Positions 1 to 8,318 of a stretch of 26,687 bases of DNA are shown here, piece after piece. The position numbers and the translations under genes are program-made. The stretch covers positions 1 to 26,687 of the forward strand of contig CAJPVJ010000392.1 in assembly GCA_905397405.1 (NCBI GenBank). The letters are read 5' to 3'. The notes beneath the pieces were generated by a model. It did no database searches. It saw only the letters and a list, made by a program, of their open reading frames with translations, and was not told the DNA's origin. The DNA comes from Oppiella nova. Lineage: Eukaryota; Arthropoda; Arachnida; Sarcoptiformes; Oppiidae. Position 1 is the first letter of the stretch; each line of letters begins with the position of its first letter.

Positions 1-767
1 TTGTATATTTACAGTACATTGTGACCACACTATTAACGGTATTATTAGCCCATCAATTATGCGACATATCTGTGCAGTACTTCCGGTTTAAATCCATTAT
101 TGTTATCGACACTCAAGCCTATGAAACCGATGATAACCATCTGTTTATCACATTTAAATTTAAACAACCTGATTCGAATTATTTAGATTTATATAAACTA
201 ACTAACCAATGTAATCCTTCCAGAAAGAATAATTATGAATGCAGATTTAATGTTACTATAGACACCTTGATTCAACAACGTTATCGTGTCGCAAAAATTT
301 TCAGTGATTATTATTTGACCGGGCACAAATATAATTACAGTTTAAATGACCTTAAAACAGTTGAGAGTACAACAGAACATTTTAACTACCAAATGATAAC
401 TATATATTTGAATGGAACCGAGTTGTTTAATAATTTGATAAACGACCAGTATAAATTTCTGACAATTAAAAATCGTAAAAGTTTATTTTTAATGAAAATT
501 GATATACATTCGGATATATATGGAAATAATAAACCCCAAATAAATTTTGGCTATGTTGGCTACAACTATACGTTTCTCATTCACAAAACATTGTTCGCCT
601 ACCTAACACCACCACACGGCAATTGTATTAATTATAAATTAAAATCAAATGATCCAACACCATTTAATGCAATATCGCATACACACTGTGTACGTCGCTG
701 CGTACGATATTACTGGCGAAAACAGCATAAATGTTACCCAGTTTATATTGATGAATATGTCCACGAA

Positions 768-889
768 TTAGATTTCGAAATTAATGAAAACCTTACGTAT
801 TGTTATTATGATCACATTACACCTGTTGAATTTAAGAAAAAAACTCATGATGAATACATTACTCAACGTATAAAACAAAATCTGACTGA
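768..889 (+). repeat. Inverted repeat, source arm (122 bp) in the channel exon
   Basis: These 122 bases recur without a mismatch, reverse-complemented, at 1086-1207. This arm fits the channel reading frame, so it is the original. The spacer between the arms is 196 bases. Confidence 0.95.
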
Positions 890-1085
890 TATTTCTATAG
901 ACTGTTTAAAGTATTGTCCGAAAAATTGTTTGTACGCTGAATATAATACGAGAATCATATCAAGCGATACACACATTGGTAACGAATTGTGGCATAAATT
1001 AGACAATGAAGAGAAAATAATAGAAAAGGCATTGGTTTGGGACTTGAGTCAACCCCTGTATGTCTATCGGGAGGAACCGGTTATG

Positions 1086-1207
1086 TCAGTCAGATTTTGT
1101 TTTATACGTTGAGTAATGTATTCATCATGAGTTTTTTTCTTAAATTCAACAGGTGTAATGTGATCATAATAACAATACGTAAGGTTTTCATTAATTTCGA
1201 AATCTAA
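1086..1207 (-). repeat. Inverted repeat, inserted arm (122 bp)
   Basis: Reverse complement of 768-889, read by eye as identical, including a run of seven T. It is bounded by ATG at 1083-1085 and again at 1208-1210, as expected of a short templated insertion or a strand-switch using microhomology. It interrupts the channel exon. Confidence 0.95.
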
Positions 1208-1381
1208 ATGTCTCTAACAGACTATATGTCATATACTGGAGGACTGTTTGGTCTATGGTTTGGCACTAATGGCAAAGATTTTGTTATTTGGATAATTGAG
1301 AGTCGATTCTGGGTTTGGGTTTACAATAAATATCAGCAAATGTTTTCAAACAACAGAATTCATATTTTCAACAATCAGTGA

Positions 1382-1728
1382 AATATAAAAGATTTAAATT
1401 ATTATTAAATATTAAATAAAATTTTATAAATAAAGATTTATATTAAATAAATGTTATTATAATTTTTTCAATGTAAATACTCTTGTACATTCAATAATTA
1501 TTATATCGATATATTGGTATTTCAAACTTATCTAATCAATGTATAATAATAGAATAAGCAGTGGCAATCAAAGTCAATTATATTGCATACAATAATGTAA
1601 CAATTTTGGTACTAGTTCAATAATTGTAAAAAAGTTAATGTATAAAATGTATTTAAAAAGGATATGGTCCAAATTCTCCTAAGCTGGCATTTTTGATTTT
1701 TTTGATTGGAAATGAAAGCCCATTCAAT
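1382..1728. other. AT-rich intergenic, no gene seen
   Basis: Downstream of the channel exon. It has several polyadenylation-like AATAAA strings (for example 1415-1420) and otherwise AT-rich sequence. I see no gene or clear repeat until the outer inverted repeat begins near 1729. Confidence 0.6.
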
Positions 1729-1850
1729 GCTGAGTCCGAATATGTAATTTATATTGTCCTGTGACCTCGGGTTCGGCCGCAGTGACCACTTTTACCGGGA
1801 ATATTTTTCATAATAAATATGGAAATGTGATATATCAATTCAGTAGAGAA
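1729..1850 (+). repeat. Left outer inverted repeat, candidate Polinton end remnant
   Basis: About 115 bases here match the reverse complement of about 20960-21085 at roughly 86% by eye, with the best block around the shared CTGTGACCTCGGG core. The two copies face each other and bracket the whole Polinton gene block, about 19.3 kb apart, which is a normal Polinton length. They could be worn terminal inverted repeats or two copies of an unrelated dispersed repeat; the moderate identity favours caution. Confidence 0.55.
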
Positions 1851-1860
1851 TTTAATACAG

Positions 1861-2588
1861 ATTATTATTTCATCACTCAAAATATCAAAAACTTAATATA
1901 TCACGAAATAATGCTATTTTATACATATTTTATATATAAAATGTGATTAACTCAAATATAAGTCAAATCATAAATGAGTTTAGCCTTCATGCAATTCAGC
2001 TAAGACTTATTTCCAACCCCTCCCAATCCGGCCTCCTCCACTAAACCCCCACCCATCCCCCTACCCGACCTCCACACCAATAACAATTCCAGAAACCGAC
2101 CTCCACATTCCACAATCGCCGATGTCGTGCAGGTGTTCCCATTCGGAACTACACGTGTGCGGTGTGAGAATCATAGTTAAATAACTCAAAAGTAAAGCCT
2201 TATGAGTCAAACAATGGTTTTGTAAGCGCGAGACCAATGATAAACGGGTTTGTATACAATAGAGTGATAGCGCGTGAGATAAAGTTGTAAATACAGTAAC
2301 ACTGCATGTATTGAGCTATAGATTGGTTTATTGGCCAGTTAGTTAAGTATAGGTAGGGGAAAGGGATCAGATTATGGTTTGATACCAGTTATGATGGATT
2401 TTGCATACAATACAGTGATAGATACTAAACAATACTTTATTAACAACAGCTAAATGAATGGTTAGGATTCCATGAGATGTGTGCTCTGTATGAGAGCTGA
2501 GAATAGACTGATTGTATGCTATAGTGTGGAGCTTTTACTCCAACAAATTAACAAAGACATTTTCATACAGTCAATGTTAATTTATATA
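1861..2588. other. Left non-coding flank with short direct repeats
   Basis: No convincing gene. A C-rich patch lies at about 2009-2120. A direct repeat of about 24 bases (core TATACAATAGAGTGATAG and near-match CATACAATACAGTGATAG) lies at about 2250-2270 and 2402-2421, and a related TGTATGCTATAGTG string lies near 2513. If the element ends further out, this is its left subterminal region. Confidence 0.45.
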
Positions 2589-2762
2589 ATGGGAGCGTTA
2601 TTCCCATACATTACAAATATAATATCCGTAGGCTAACGCTAACCTACGAGAGCAGGGGCACGAATCCTGCAAAATTCATTAAATATATCCAACGGGTGCT
2701 CATTGGATACAGCGGAGCGCTCCGCATATATAATTAACAATCGAAGTGCGCTAACCTTCGAT
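2589..2762. other. Array of six stem-loops at the 3' end of the polymerase gene
   Basis: Six hairpins stand in a row. The stem pairs are 2589-2594/2602-2607, 2627-2632/2643-2648, 2652-2656/2666-2670, 2686-2692/2703-2709, the perfect 14-bp palindrome 2712-2725, and 2740-2746/2756-2762. The last covers the polymerase stop codon. On the minus strand, two stems are both followed by GGTTAGCG running into the loop. Possible roles are transcript 3' processing, termination, or replication at the element end; none is shown. Confidence 0.7.
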
Positions 2763-5700
2763 ATAACCATAAGGAAATGTTAAATTCCCTTTTATATATC
2801 TTTTTTCACTAGTAATTCTATATTGCTTATCGAAATACTTAGTTGTTATTTGATTATGATTAGAAATAACAAATTGCCTCTGAGGTACATATACAATATC
2901 AGGCTCTGAATCTGAACTCAATGCCATTGAAACCATTTTCTCAAAATCAATACTTTGTTTAGCTAAATAGTTTAAAGTAATCCCTTTACATTTAATCTCA
3001 GTATTAACTACTCCATCTTCTTTTTGCACAGAATATCCATAGTTTTTAGGTCCCAATGACACAAATTCAAAACATTTTGCATTGTTCCCATAATTTTTCA
3101 AAATTTCATCTGTTAAGTTACCTAAGTAATCTCCACAATCAATCTTAGGATCGGAATAATTTCTAAAATAGATTACGGAATCCGTATCATGATAGAGTAC
3201 ACTAAAAGGTCTAATCCCTTCAATTTTTTCCATAATTTTATAAAGCTCAATACGAGCATATGCTGTAACAAATAAAGCTACACTTAAATTATATTTTCTA
3301 GATTTAGATAAATGATCAGATATATATTTCCAAGTTATAATCATTGTTTCCTCATTTACCATTAATTCCCCTTTAATTTTTTTAGTTTTATCATAGAGAA
3401 CCTCATAAAACTCGTTCACAGATTTAATAATTTGAGTTTGATTCTGATTAGGTTTTTGAGCAAACTTGCCCCAAAATGAGTTCAACATTATTTTAGCTAT
3501 AAATCTCAGGGCCTCATTTTTCTCAATTTTTTCAAACTCCAATTGAACGCCCTCCTTCTCCTTATAATCGGATATATATTTTAATTTAGTTTCAGTAGAA
3601 TTACACCATTCAGGCCAACCACTAGCTTGCTGCTTAATCCTAAGCCACATATTTACGTACTCAATAAACTTATTTTTAGAATAATCCTTTTCAAAATTTA
3701 ATACTTCATAAATTTCGTTAAGTATATATCCCTTTTCTATTGCCAACTTTAACTCTTCAGTCGACCAAGTTCCAATAAAACTCCGTTCAATACACTCACA
3801 TTTATTAGACTTTTCATTAGCACAATGAACACATAATGGAAACATAAGTTTTTTATCTACCACAACAGGTAAGACAGGTAAATATAAATCAAAAGGCGCT
3901 GTAACTTTGCATTTAACTATTCCAAAATAACTTTCTAACGTATAATCAAAATTCCTATTAATAACCTCAGGATGACCTGATGGATATGGAAAGTTTTTAA
4001 GTACAAATGGGTAAAGGCTACAAACATCGAGGTATTTAATTTCCTCGTTACTATTAACCCGCTTATGAAACTGGATATTATTAGTTCGACCCCCAAAAAA
4101 CCCATCTTTTAATTTTATTGGACCTAATGTTTGCGTTTTTCTGTAAAATCTAAAGCTTTCATTATAAAACTTTTTAACATCAGGATTACATTTCATAAAT
4201 TGGTTAAATTCACATTCCCATACTGAAACTACATTATAATCACGTTTTAAAAAGTTTAATCTTTTAATAGTTTCCAAATATTTATCGTTTAAACTATACG
4301 AATCTCCGCGTTTAGTAATAAATAATTTTTCCCCATCACCCTGACATGGGCAACCATGCCAGCGACAGCCTAAAAATTCATATATAGTATTTGTTTTAGA
4401 ATCAAAACCATCCACCCAGTATTTCCCAATCCTATATTCTCTAATTAATTTCAGATTATATACATCTTCTTTCCAATCTAACCAACAATTAGCTGCAATA
4501 CTATAATTTTTCCCCTTTACATACCCTTGGACAGGAGTATTTGCCAATTCTTCTTTTTCTAAAAATAAAGTACTAAACACCTCCATAGCAATAGAAGCCA
4601 AAGTAAATGAACGAGTAATTGGATCTAACTCTGTAATTTCTTTAAAAACCTTTCTAAATTTCATAACGCAACGCAATAAGATTTCTACATCGTTTATACA
4701 ATAGCTAATAAGTTCTTTCTTAAAATCCCAATCTGTAACATTAGCTTGGGAGGAATGCCATTCAATCAATTTTTTCTTTTTCTCTACACTTAAATAATAT
4801 GGAGAAAAATACTTCAAATCAGGAATTTTCCCATTATAAGTATAATTTTTTGGTTTATTGAATAAATGAGGGAAATCACCCTTTTTAATAGCAATATCTA
4901 GCCCTAAAGCTTTCGGTAAATTAGCCAAAGGTTGTAGGAAAAAATTAAGAGAATCTAACATTTTAACATTAGCACACTTGATAAAAAGTATTTTCCTCCC
5001 CCTTAAAACAACTTCTACCTTTTCATAAAATCGATTCCATAATTCTCTCAATATAAACTGGGCGTCATAGCCGCGGGCGTTATGAGCAAATGCATAAATC
5101 AAAGAGTTACTATTCTCTGCAAGTTTAGCTAAGTCTCCAAATAAATAATCAACAAATTGCTTAATACAATTTTTATCAAAAAACACTTTCGTTTCACATG
5201 GACAAACAGAGCATGTTTCTGAATTTTGACAACAATCACATTTAACCTTTGAAACCAACAAATTAGGAATATGCTCGTTACCCTCGTGGTAAGCTTCAAT
5301 ATCATAAGAAACAATATACTTATTTATATTATCTTCAAGTTCCAATTTTTCTTTATTTTTAGCAGTAATGAAACAATAATGAGGTTGCTTTGAATAATTT
5401 TCTCCACACCGTTTACATTTAAAAACATTACATTTATGCTCATCTTTAGATTTATAAATCAATTCACACTTAATACATTTTTTTAAATTTAAACAAATAT
5501 TATTCCCTAAATGTAATTTAAAACACTCTTGACTTTTAAAATCTCGATTACAATCTGCACAAGTAATTTTCATAATACACTCGGAATTACATTGAGAGAA
5601 ACATGACTGACATCTAAACAAACAAATATGATTATAGTAATCATTATAAGGTTTTAAACATGGTTCACAAAAATGTTTATTCCCATAATAACCCCTAACA

Positions 5701-6545
5701 TTAATTATTGAATTATAATGCTCATCTAAATATTCTATATATAACTTATTATTATTATTAATTGCTCCCTTAAAAATAAAATTATTTAATTTATTTCTAG
5801 AATCAATAACTATAATCTGATAATTTGGTAATTTATCCTGAATATTAACCCATTCTTCGTATCCTACCCTAGTATTAACATTCATCCCTAATGAAGTTGC
5901 AAATTCAGTAGCTAAACGTAATTGTTTAGAATATCTACAATCTTTAATTGATCTCCATTCCTTTTCATTTAAATTACTTCTATTTTCAAAATGATATTTA
6001 CTAAGAAATAAAGCTCTAAACGCACATGAATTATCTAAATTTTTAATATACACAACAGATCGCTTCTTTAATGAAACTTCATCAATAGTTTTAGGAGCCC
6101 CTGGAATTTTACCCCCACCCCTTATATCTTTAATGATTGAAACAGTTAATTCAAAAATACCTGATGCAAGAAAAGCTTTAAAAGACTGAGCGACTCGTTC
6201 AATTCTTTTTAAAACAATTAATGAATTAAACTCACTTACTTTTATTGGAGCAATATAAATCGGAGTTTCCATATCTGGATGAATAAGGGCGATGGTAACA
6301 AAATCTCGATCAGTAGCATTCTTTATCATTTCTTTAATTAAATTACTAAATTCACTTTCAAACTCTTTCTGTAACAACATTAAATTTGGTTCAATATTAA
6401 GATTATGCTGAATGACAAACTTTGTTTTTAATTCAATTTTATTAAATTTAGGATATTTCTTTTCAGAGATACCATTAATAAGGTTAAATTTAAGCTGTTC
6501 ATTATCAAAGCGTTGAATAAATTGACGTTTAGGTTTTGAAGCCAT
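2751..6545 (-). CDS. Protein-primed family B DNA polymerase (Polinton pPolB)
   Basis: This enzyme replicates the element from a protein primer. I start it at ATG 6545 (1264 aa), because the shared promoter motif at 6574-6580 lies just before it and inside the longer frame that opens at ATG 6650. Positions below are counted from 6650. An N-terminal domain (about 70-165) resembles two small proteins of this element. It is followed by a segment with a DNSCAFRAL motif (about 205-215) and a Cys/His-rich zinc cluster (about 325-430). The 3'-5' exonuclease motifs follow: DIE near 450, HNARGYD near 525, YCINDVE near 651. A Vsr-like nuclease segment (GCRWHGCPC) lies near 762. The polymerase motifs are SLYP near 877, LNSFWGK near 1058, DTDS near 1153 and KCKG near 1221. 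The frame is open throughout. It is the leftmost gene and ends within the stem-loop array. Confidence 0.96.
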   Translation of the reverse strand: MASKPKRQFIQRFDNEQLKFNLINGISEKKYPKFNKIELKTKFVIQHNLNIEPNLMLLQKEFESEFSNLIKEMIKNATDRDFVTIALIHPDMETPIYIAPIKVSEFNSLIVLKRIERVAQSFKAFLASGIFELTVSIIKDIRGGGKIPGAPKTIDEVSLKKRSVVYIKNLDNSCAFRALFLSKYHFENRSNLNEKEWRSIKDCRYSKQLRLATEFATSLGMNVNTRVGYEEWVNIQDKLPNYQIIVIDSRNKLNNFIFKGAINNNNKLYIEYLDEHYNSIINVRGYYGNKHFCEPCLKPYNDYYNHICLFRCQSCFSQCNSECIMKITCADCNRDFKSQECFKLHLGNNICLNLKKCIKCELIYKSKDEHKCNVFKCKRCGENYSKQPHYCFITAKNKEKLELEDNINKYIVSYDIEAYHEGNEHIPNLLVSKVKCDCCQNSETCSVCPCETKVFFDKNCIKQFVDYLFGDLAKLAENSNSLIYAFAHNARGYDAQFILRELWNRFYEKVEVVLRGRKILFIKCANVKMLDSLNFFLQPLANLPKALGLDIAIKKGDFPHLFNKPKNYTYNGKIPDLKYFSPYYLSVEKKKKLIEWHSSQANVTDWDFKKELISYCINDVEILLRCVMKFRKVFKEITELDPITRSFTLASIAMEVFSTLFLEKEELANTPVQGYVKGKNYSIAANCWLDWKEDVYNLKLIREYRIGKYWVDGFDSKTNTIYEFLGCRWHGCPCQGDGEKLFITKRGDSYSLNDKYLETIKRLNFLKRDYNVVSVWECEFNQFMKCNPDVKKFYNESFRFYRKTQTLGPIKLKDGFFGGRTNNIQFHKRVNSNEEIKYLDVCSLYPFVLKNFPYPSGHPEVINRNFDYTLESYFGIVKCKVTAPFDLYLPVLPVVVDKKLMFPLCVHCANEKSNKCECIERSFIGTWSTEELKLAIEKGYILNEIYEVLNFEKDYSKNKFIEYVNMWLRIKQQASGWPEWCNSTETKLKYISDYKEKEGVQLEFEKIEKNEALRFIAKIMLNSFWGKFAQKPNQNQTQIIKSVNEFYEVLYDKTKKIKGELMVNEETMIITWKYISDHLSKSRKYNLSVALFVTAYARIELYKIMEKIEGIRPFSVLYHDTDSVIYFRNYSDPKIDCGDYLGNLTDEILKNYGNNAKCFEFVSLGPKNYGYSVQKEDGVVNTEIKCKGITLNYLAKQSIDFEKMVSMALSSDSEPDIVYVPQRQFVISNHNQITTKYFDKQYRITSEKRYIKGNLTFPYGYIEG

Positions 6546-6573
6546 TGTTGAAGTATTGACTAGATTTTGTAGT

Positions 6574-6580
6574 CTATTAT
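6574..6580 (-). promoter_or_regulatory. ATAATAG promoter motif of the polymerase gene
   Basis: Minus-strand ATAATAG, 29 nt before ATG 6545 and downstream of the longer frame's first ATG at 6650. Its position supports the inner start. Confidence 0.6.
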
Positions 6581-7048
6581 GACTTATATACAAAGTTCTG
6601 TTAATCCTGATTGGTTGAGTTATAATTAACCAATCATTATTATATATCATAAATTAAAGTAGTTTAAACTGGTAATTGCGTCATGGAAAATATATCCAAA
6701 ATAGTGAATTACGGTTTATAATTAAAGATCATTTATGAAATTTAGAATATATTTGTTGAATTTAAAATGGAACTAAAATTTATTATTGAAATATATTTAT
6801 TGCCTGTTTTTCTTATTTATTATTATATCTTACAATTATGTCCGTTGGAAACTAAATTTATTCTTTTACAAGTATTTGTAATTTACATTATCTATATTAA
6901 AGTATTAAATGAATGTAAAATATTTTTGAATTAATACTTCTGAAATATTTCATCATGTTTAAATATTAATAAAATAAAAAATATTAATAGCAATATTAAA
7001 TAATATTGAAAAACAGATGAACACATAACTTAAATGTTGCAAAAATTA
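6581..7048. other. Divergent intergenic between polymerase and BIR gene
   Basis: Very AT-rich. It contains the possible 35-residue 5' extension of the polymerase frame (up to 6650). I see no RNA gene, no repeat longer than simple A/T runs, and no other gene. Confidence 0.5.
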
Positions 7049-7055
7049 ATAATAG
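7049..7055 (+). promoter_or_regulatory. ATAATAG promoter motif of the BIR gene (plus strand)
   Basis: Plus-strand ATAATAG, 36 nt before ATG 7091. It is the same motif and spacing as the minus-strand genes, now in the other orientation, which argues that the motif goes with gene starts rather than with base composition. Confidence 0.65.
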
Positions 7056-7090
7056 TAATGAAAATAACACGATCTCGTAAAATATTAACT

Positions 7091-7504
7091 ATGGATCCTA
7101 GAAAAATTAAATATGAAAAATATAGATTAGAATCTTTTAAGGACTGGTCAAAACCTTATATTGATGTAAAGAATTTAGCAAAATGTGGGTTTTATTTTAT
7201 TGGTCCTGAAGATGCAGTTGAATGTGCCTTTTGTAAGCAAAAATTGCATAATTTTAATGGCGAAGATTCTGTACTTAAAGATATTCATTTGAATTTTTCT
7301 CCAAATTGCTTGCAAAGATATGATGCAAATAATATACCGTTGGAAAGATCCGAAGAAGAATATTTCTTAGTAAAAGCTAAATTAGATAAAATGTATAAAT
7401 ACTTGAGTAAATTAAATATATGTAAAAGAGATAAGGATTTGCGAACTGAATTTCTAAGAAATTGTCAAAAATCTTTTGTTGGATTTGATGCAACATGTTG
7501 TTAA
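7091..7504 (+). CDS. Single-BIR inhibitor-of-apoptosis-like protein
   Basis: A 137-residue protein holding one baculovirus IAP repeat and little else. The BIR runs from the RLESFKDW start, through the glycine-containing GFYFIGPEDAVEC segment, to the zinc ligands CxxC, then H and C spaced as in the family (C-x2-C-x16-H-x6-C). BIR proteins bind caspases or IAP antagonists and block cell death. No RING follows, so this resembles a short viral BIR protein. I chose ATG 7091; in-frame ATGs at 7034 and 7058 flank the promoter motif at 7049. It is one of only two plus-strand genes in the element and meets the TBP-like gene tail to tail, with 51 bases between carrying AATAAA-type signals for both strands. 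The role in protecting the host cell during element activity is inference. Confidence 0.88.
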   Translation: MDPRKIKYEKYRLESFKDWSKPYIDVKNLAKCGFYFIGPEDAVECAFCKQKLHNFNGEDSVLKDIHLNFSPNCLQRYDANNIPLERSEEEYFLVKAKLDKMYKYLSKLNICKRDKDLRTEFLRNCQKSFVGFDATCC

Positions 7505-7555
7505 ATAAATAACAAATTATTGTTTTTATAATATAATTTTATTTTAATAAAATCT

Positions 7556-8113
7556 TTAATTAATACAAAATGGTTTCAATTCATTTATTACATTATAAAA
7601 TATTTCATTCATTGCTTCTTTACTTTTAAAACCTGTTCCAAACAACACCCCATTATGGGTAACGGTCAATTTCCGATTATTAAAAGTATAAATTAGCGAA
7701 ACAAATAAATCTGGAGTATATTCAGTTTCATCAGGTTTTTCACGGCATAGTTTATTAAAATCAATTCTTGTTCCAAATCGATAAGCACCGCAATAATTAG
7801 TCATTTCCAAATTACAGACACTTGCTTCATACTTGCCAACAATACTTAAATCATAGGCTAAATCAAATGCTGCATATTGAATTTGCGCCTCCGTTTTAGC
7901 GCCGGTTATAACTATAGTTCCAGAACTGAAAATCATATACGTCAACTCAGTGCCTAAATGCTTTGCAATTAATCCACTATAACGTTTAACATTATATTTT
8001 TTATTTTTTAAAATGAAATATAAATTATTTGATAAAATTTCATTCAAGTCTAGTTTACAATTAACATTAAACTTTGCACAAATATTAGTTACTTGAATCT
8101 CTAAGTTATCCAT
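7556..8113 (-). CDS. TBP-like protein (TATA-binding protein fold)
   Basis: A 185-residue protein resembling the saddle core of TATA-binding protein. The first half has the hallmarks CKLDLNEI, YNVKRYSGLIAKHL and IFSSGTIVITGAKTE, matching the CKLDL, NPKRF and FSSGK-V-TGAK signatures of eukaryotic TBP. The second half keeps the repeat's layout (RIDFNKLC, YTPDLFVSLIY, GVLFGTGFKSKEA) in weaker form, as expected of a direct-repeat fold. TBP bends the TATA box and nucleates the transcription complex. The gene has a canonical TATATAA 35 nt before its ATG and lacks the ATAATAG motif. It is divergent from the nuclease gene. An element-encoded TBP relative would suit the unusual promoters of the other genes. 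The fold is well supported; DNA specificity is unknown. Confidence 0.82.
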   Translation of the reverse strand: MDNLEIQVTNICAKFNVNCKLDLNEILSNNLYFILKNKKYNVKRYSGLIAKHLGTELTYMIFSSGTIVITGAKTEAQIQYAAFDLAYDLSIVGKYEASVCNLEMTNYCGAYRFGTRIDFNKLCREKPDETEYTPDLFVSLIYTFNNRKLTVTHNGVLFGTGFKSKEAMNEIFYNVINELKPFCIN

Positions 8114-8147
8114 CTTAAAATGAGTAACAAATACAAATTACAATGCA

Positions 8148-8154
8148 TTATATA
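8148..8154 (-). promoter_or_regulatory. TATA box of the TBP-like gene
   Basis: Minus-strand TATATAA, 35 nt before ATG 8113. Most other genes of the element have ATAATAG at this place instead. Confidence 0.55.
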
Positions 8155-8163
8155 CTCTTACAA

Positions 8164-8240
8164 CATTGAAAAATAACGATTAAATCATTGAAAAATAACG
8201 ATTAAATCATTGAAAAATAACGATTACATCATTGAAAAAC
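8164..8240. repeat. 22-bp tandem repeat between divergent genes (3.5 copies)
   Basis: The unit CATTGAAAAATAACGATTAAAT repeats at 8164, 8186 and 8208 with a partial fourth at 8230; the third copy differs by one base. It lies between the TATA boxes of the TBP-like and nuclease genes, so it may be an upstream activating element or a replication iteron. Confidence 0.9.
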
Positions 8241-8274
8241 ATTTACGTCATATTTAATGATGCAATTATTTTGG

Positions 8275-8298
8275 TATAAATTCTGAACCAATTCAGTC
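8275..8298 (+). promoter_or_regulatory. TATA box and CAGT initiator of the nuclease gene
   Basis: TATAAAT at 8275-8281, then TCAGTC at 8293-8298 and ATG at 8319. TATA plus CAGT is the usual arthropod core promoter and is copied by baculovirus early genes. The spacing, about 20 nt, is shorter than the typical 30. Confidence 0.6.
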
Positions 8299-8318
8299 AT
8301 TCAACAAGTTTCAGAAAA

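Larger units (their letters stand above)
15..1381 (+). pseudogene. DEG/ENaC (amiloride-sensitive) sodium-channel subunit, last exon, interrupted
   Basis: This is the 3' exon of a degenerin/epithelial sodium-channel subunit, a family of trimeric plasma-membrane cation channels with two membrane segments and a large cysteine-rich ectodomain. The window opens on a splice acceptor (pyrimidine/AT tract then AG at 13-14), so earlier exons lie outside. The frame starts in the end of the first membrane segment. It continues through the ectodomain, with a dense cysteine block (about residues 200-310, including CVRRC and CPKNC), and runs open to a stop at 1112. The family's second membrane segment (GGLFGLWFG) lies at about 1229-1260 and ends in a stop at 1379-1381. 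Between 1085 and 1211 sits about 125 bp that is foreign to the family: a perfect inverted copy of 768-889, flanked by a repeated ATG. This adds a premature stop before the second membrane segment. AATAAA lies at 1415-1420. The family is clear; whether the gene is dead or this is an allele or assembly effect is not. Confidence 0.8.

Noticed and set aside
1761-1946. A 61-codon plus-strand frame.
   Set aside because: It lies in the outer repeat, starts with an in-repeat codon, has no recognisable domain and is AT-driven.
2652-2670. Possible tRNA T-arm (GCAGG stem, CGAAT loop).
   Set aside because: The loop is nine bases, and no acceptor stem or anticodon arm fits; it is one of six hairpins in a row.
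8164-8240. Possible CRISPR-like array.
   Set aside because: The units are directly adjacent with no unique spacers, in a eukaryotic element; it is a simple tandem repeat.
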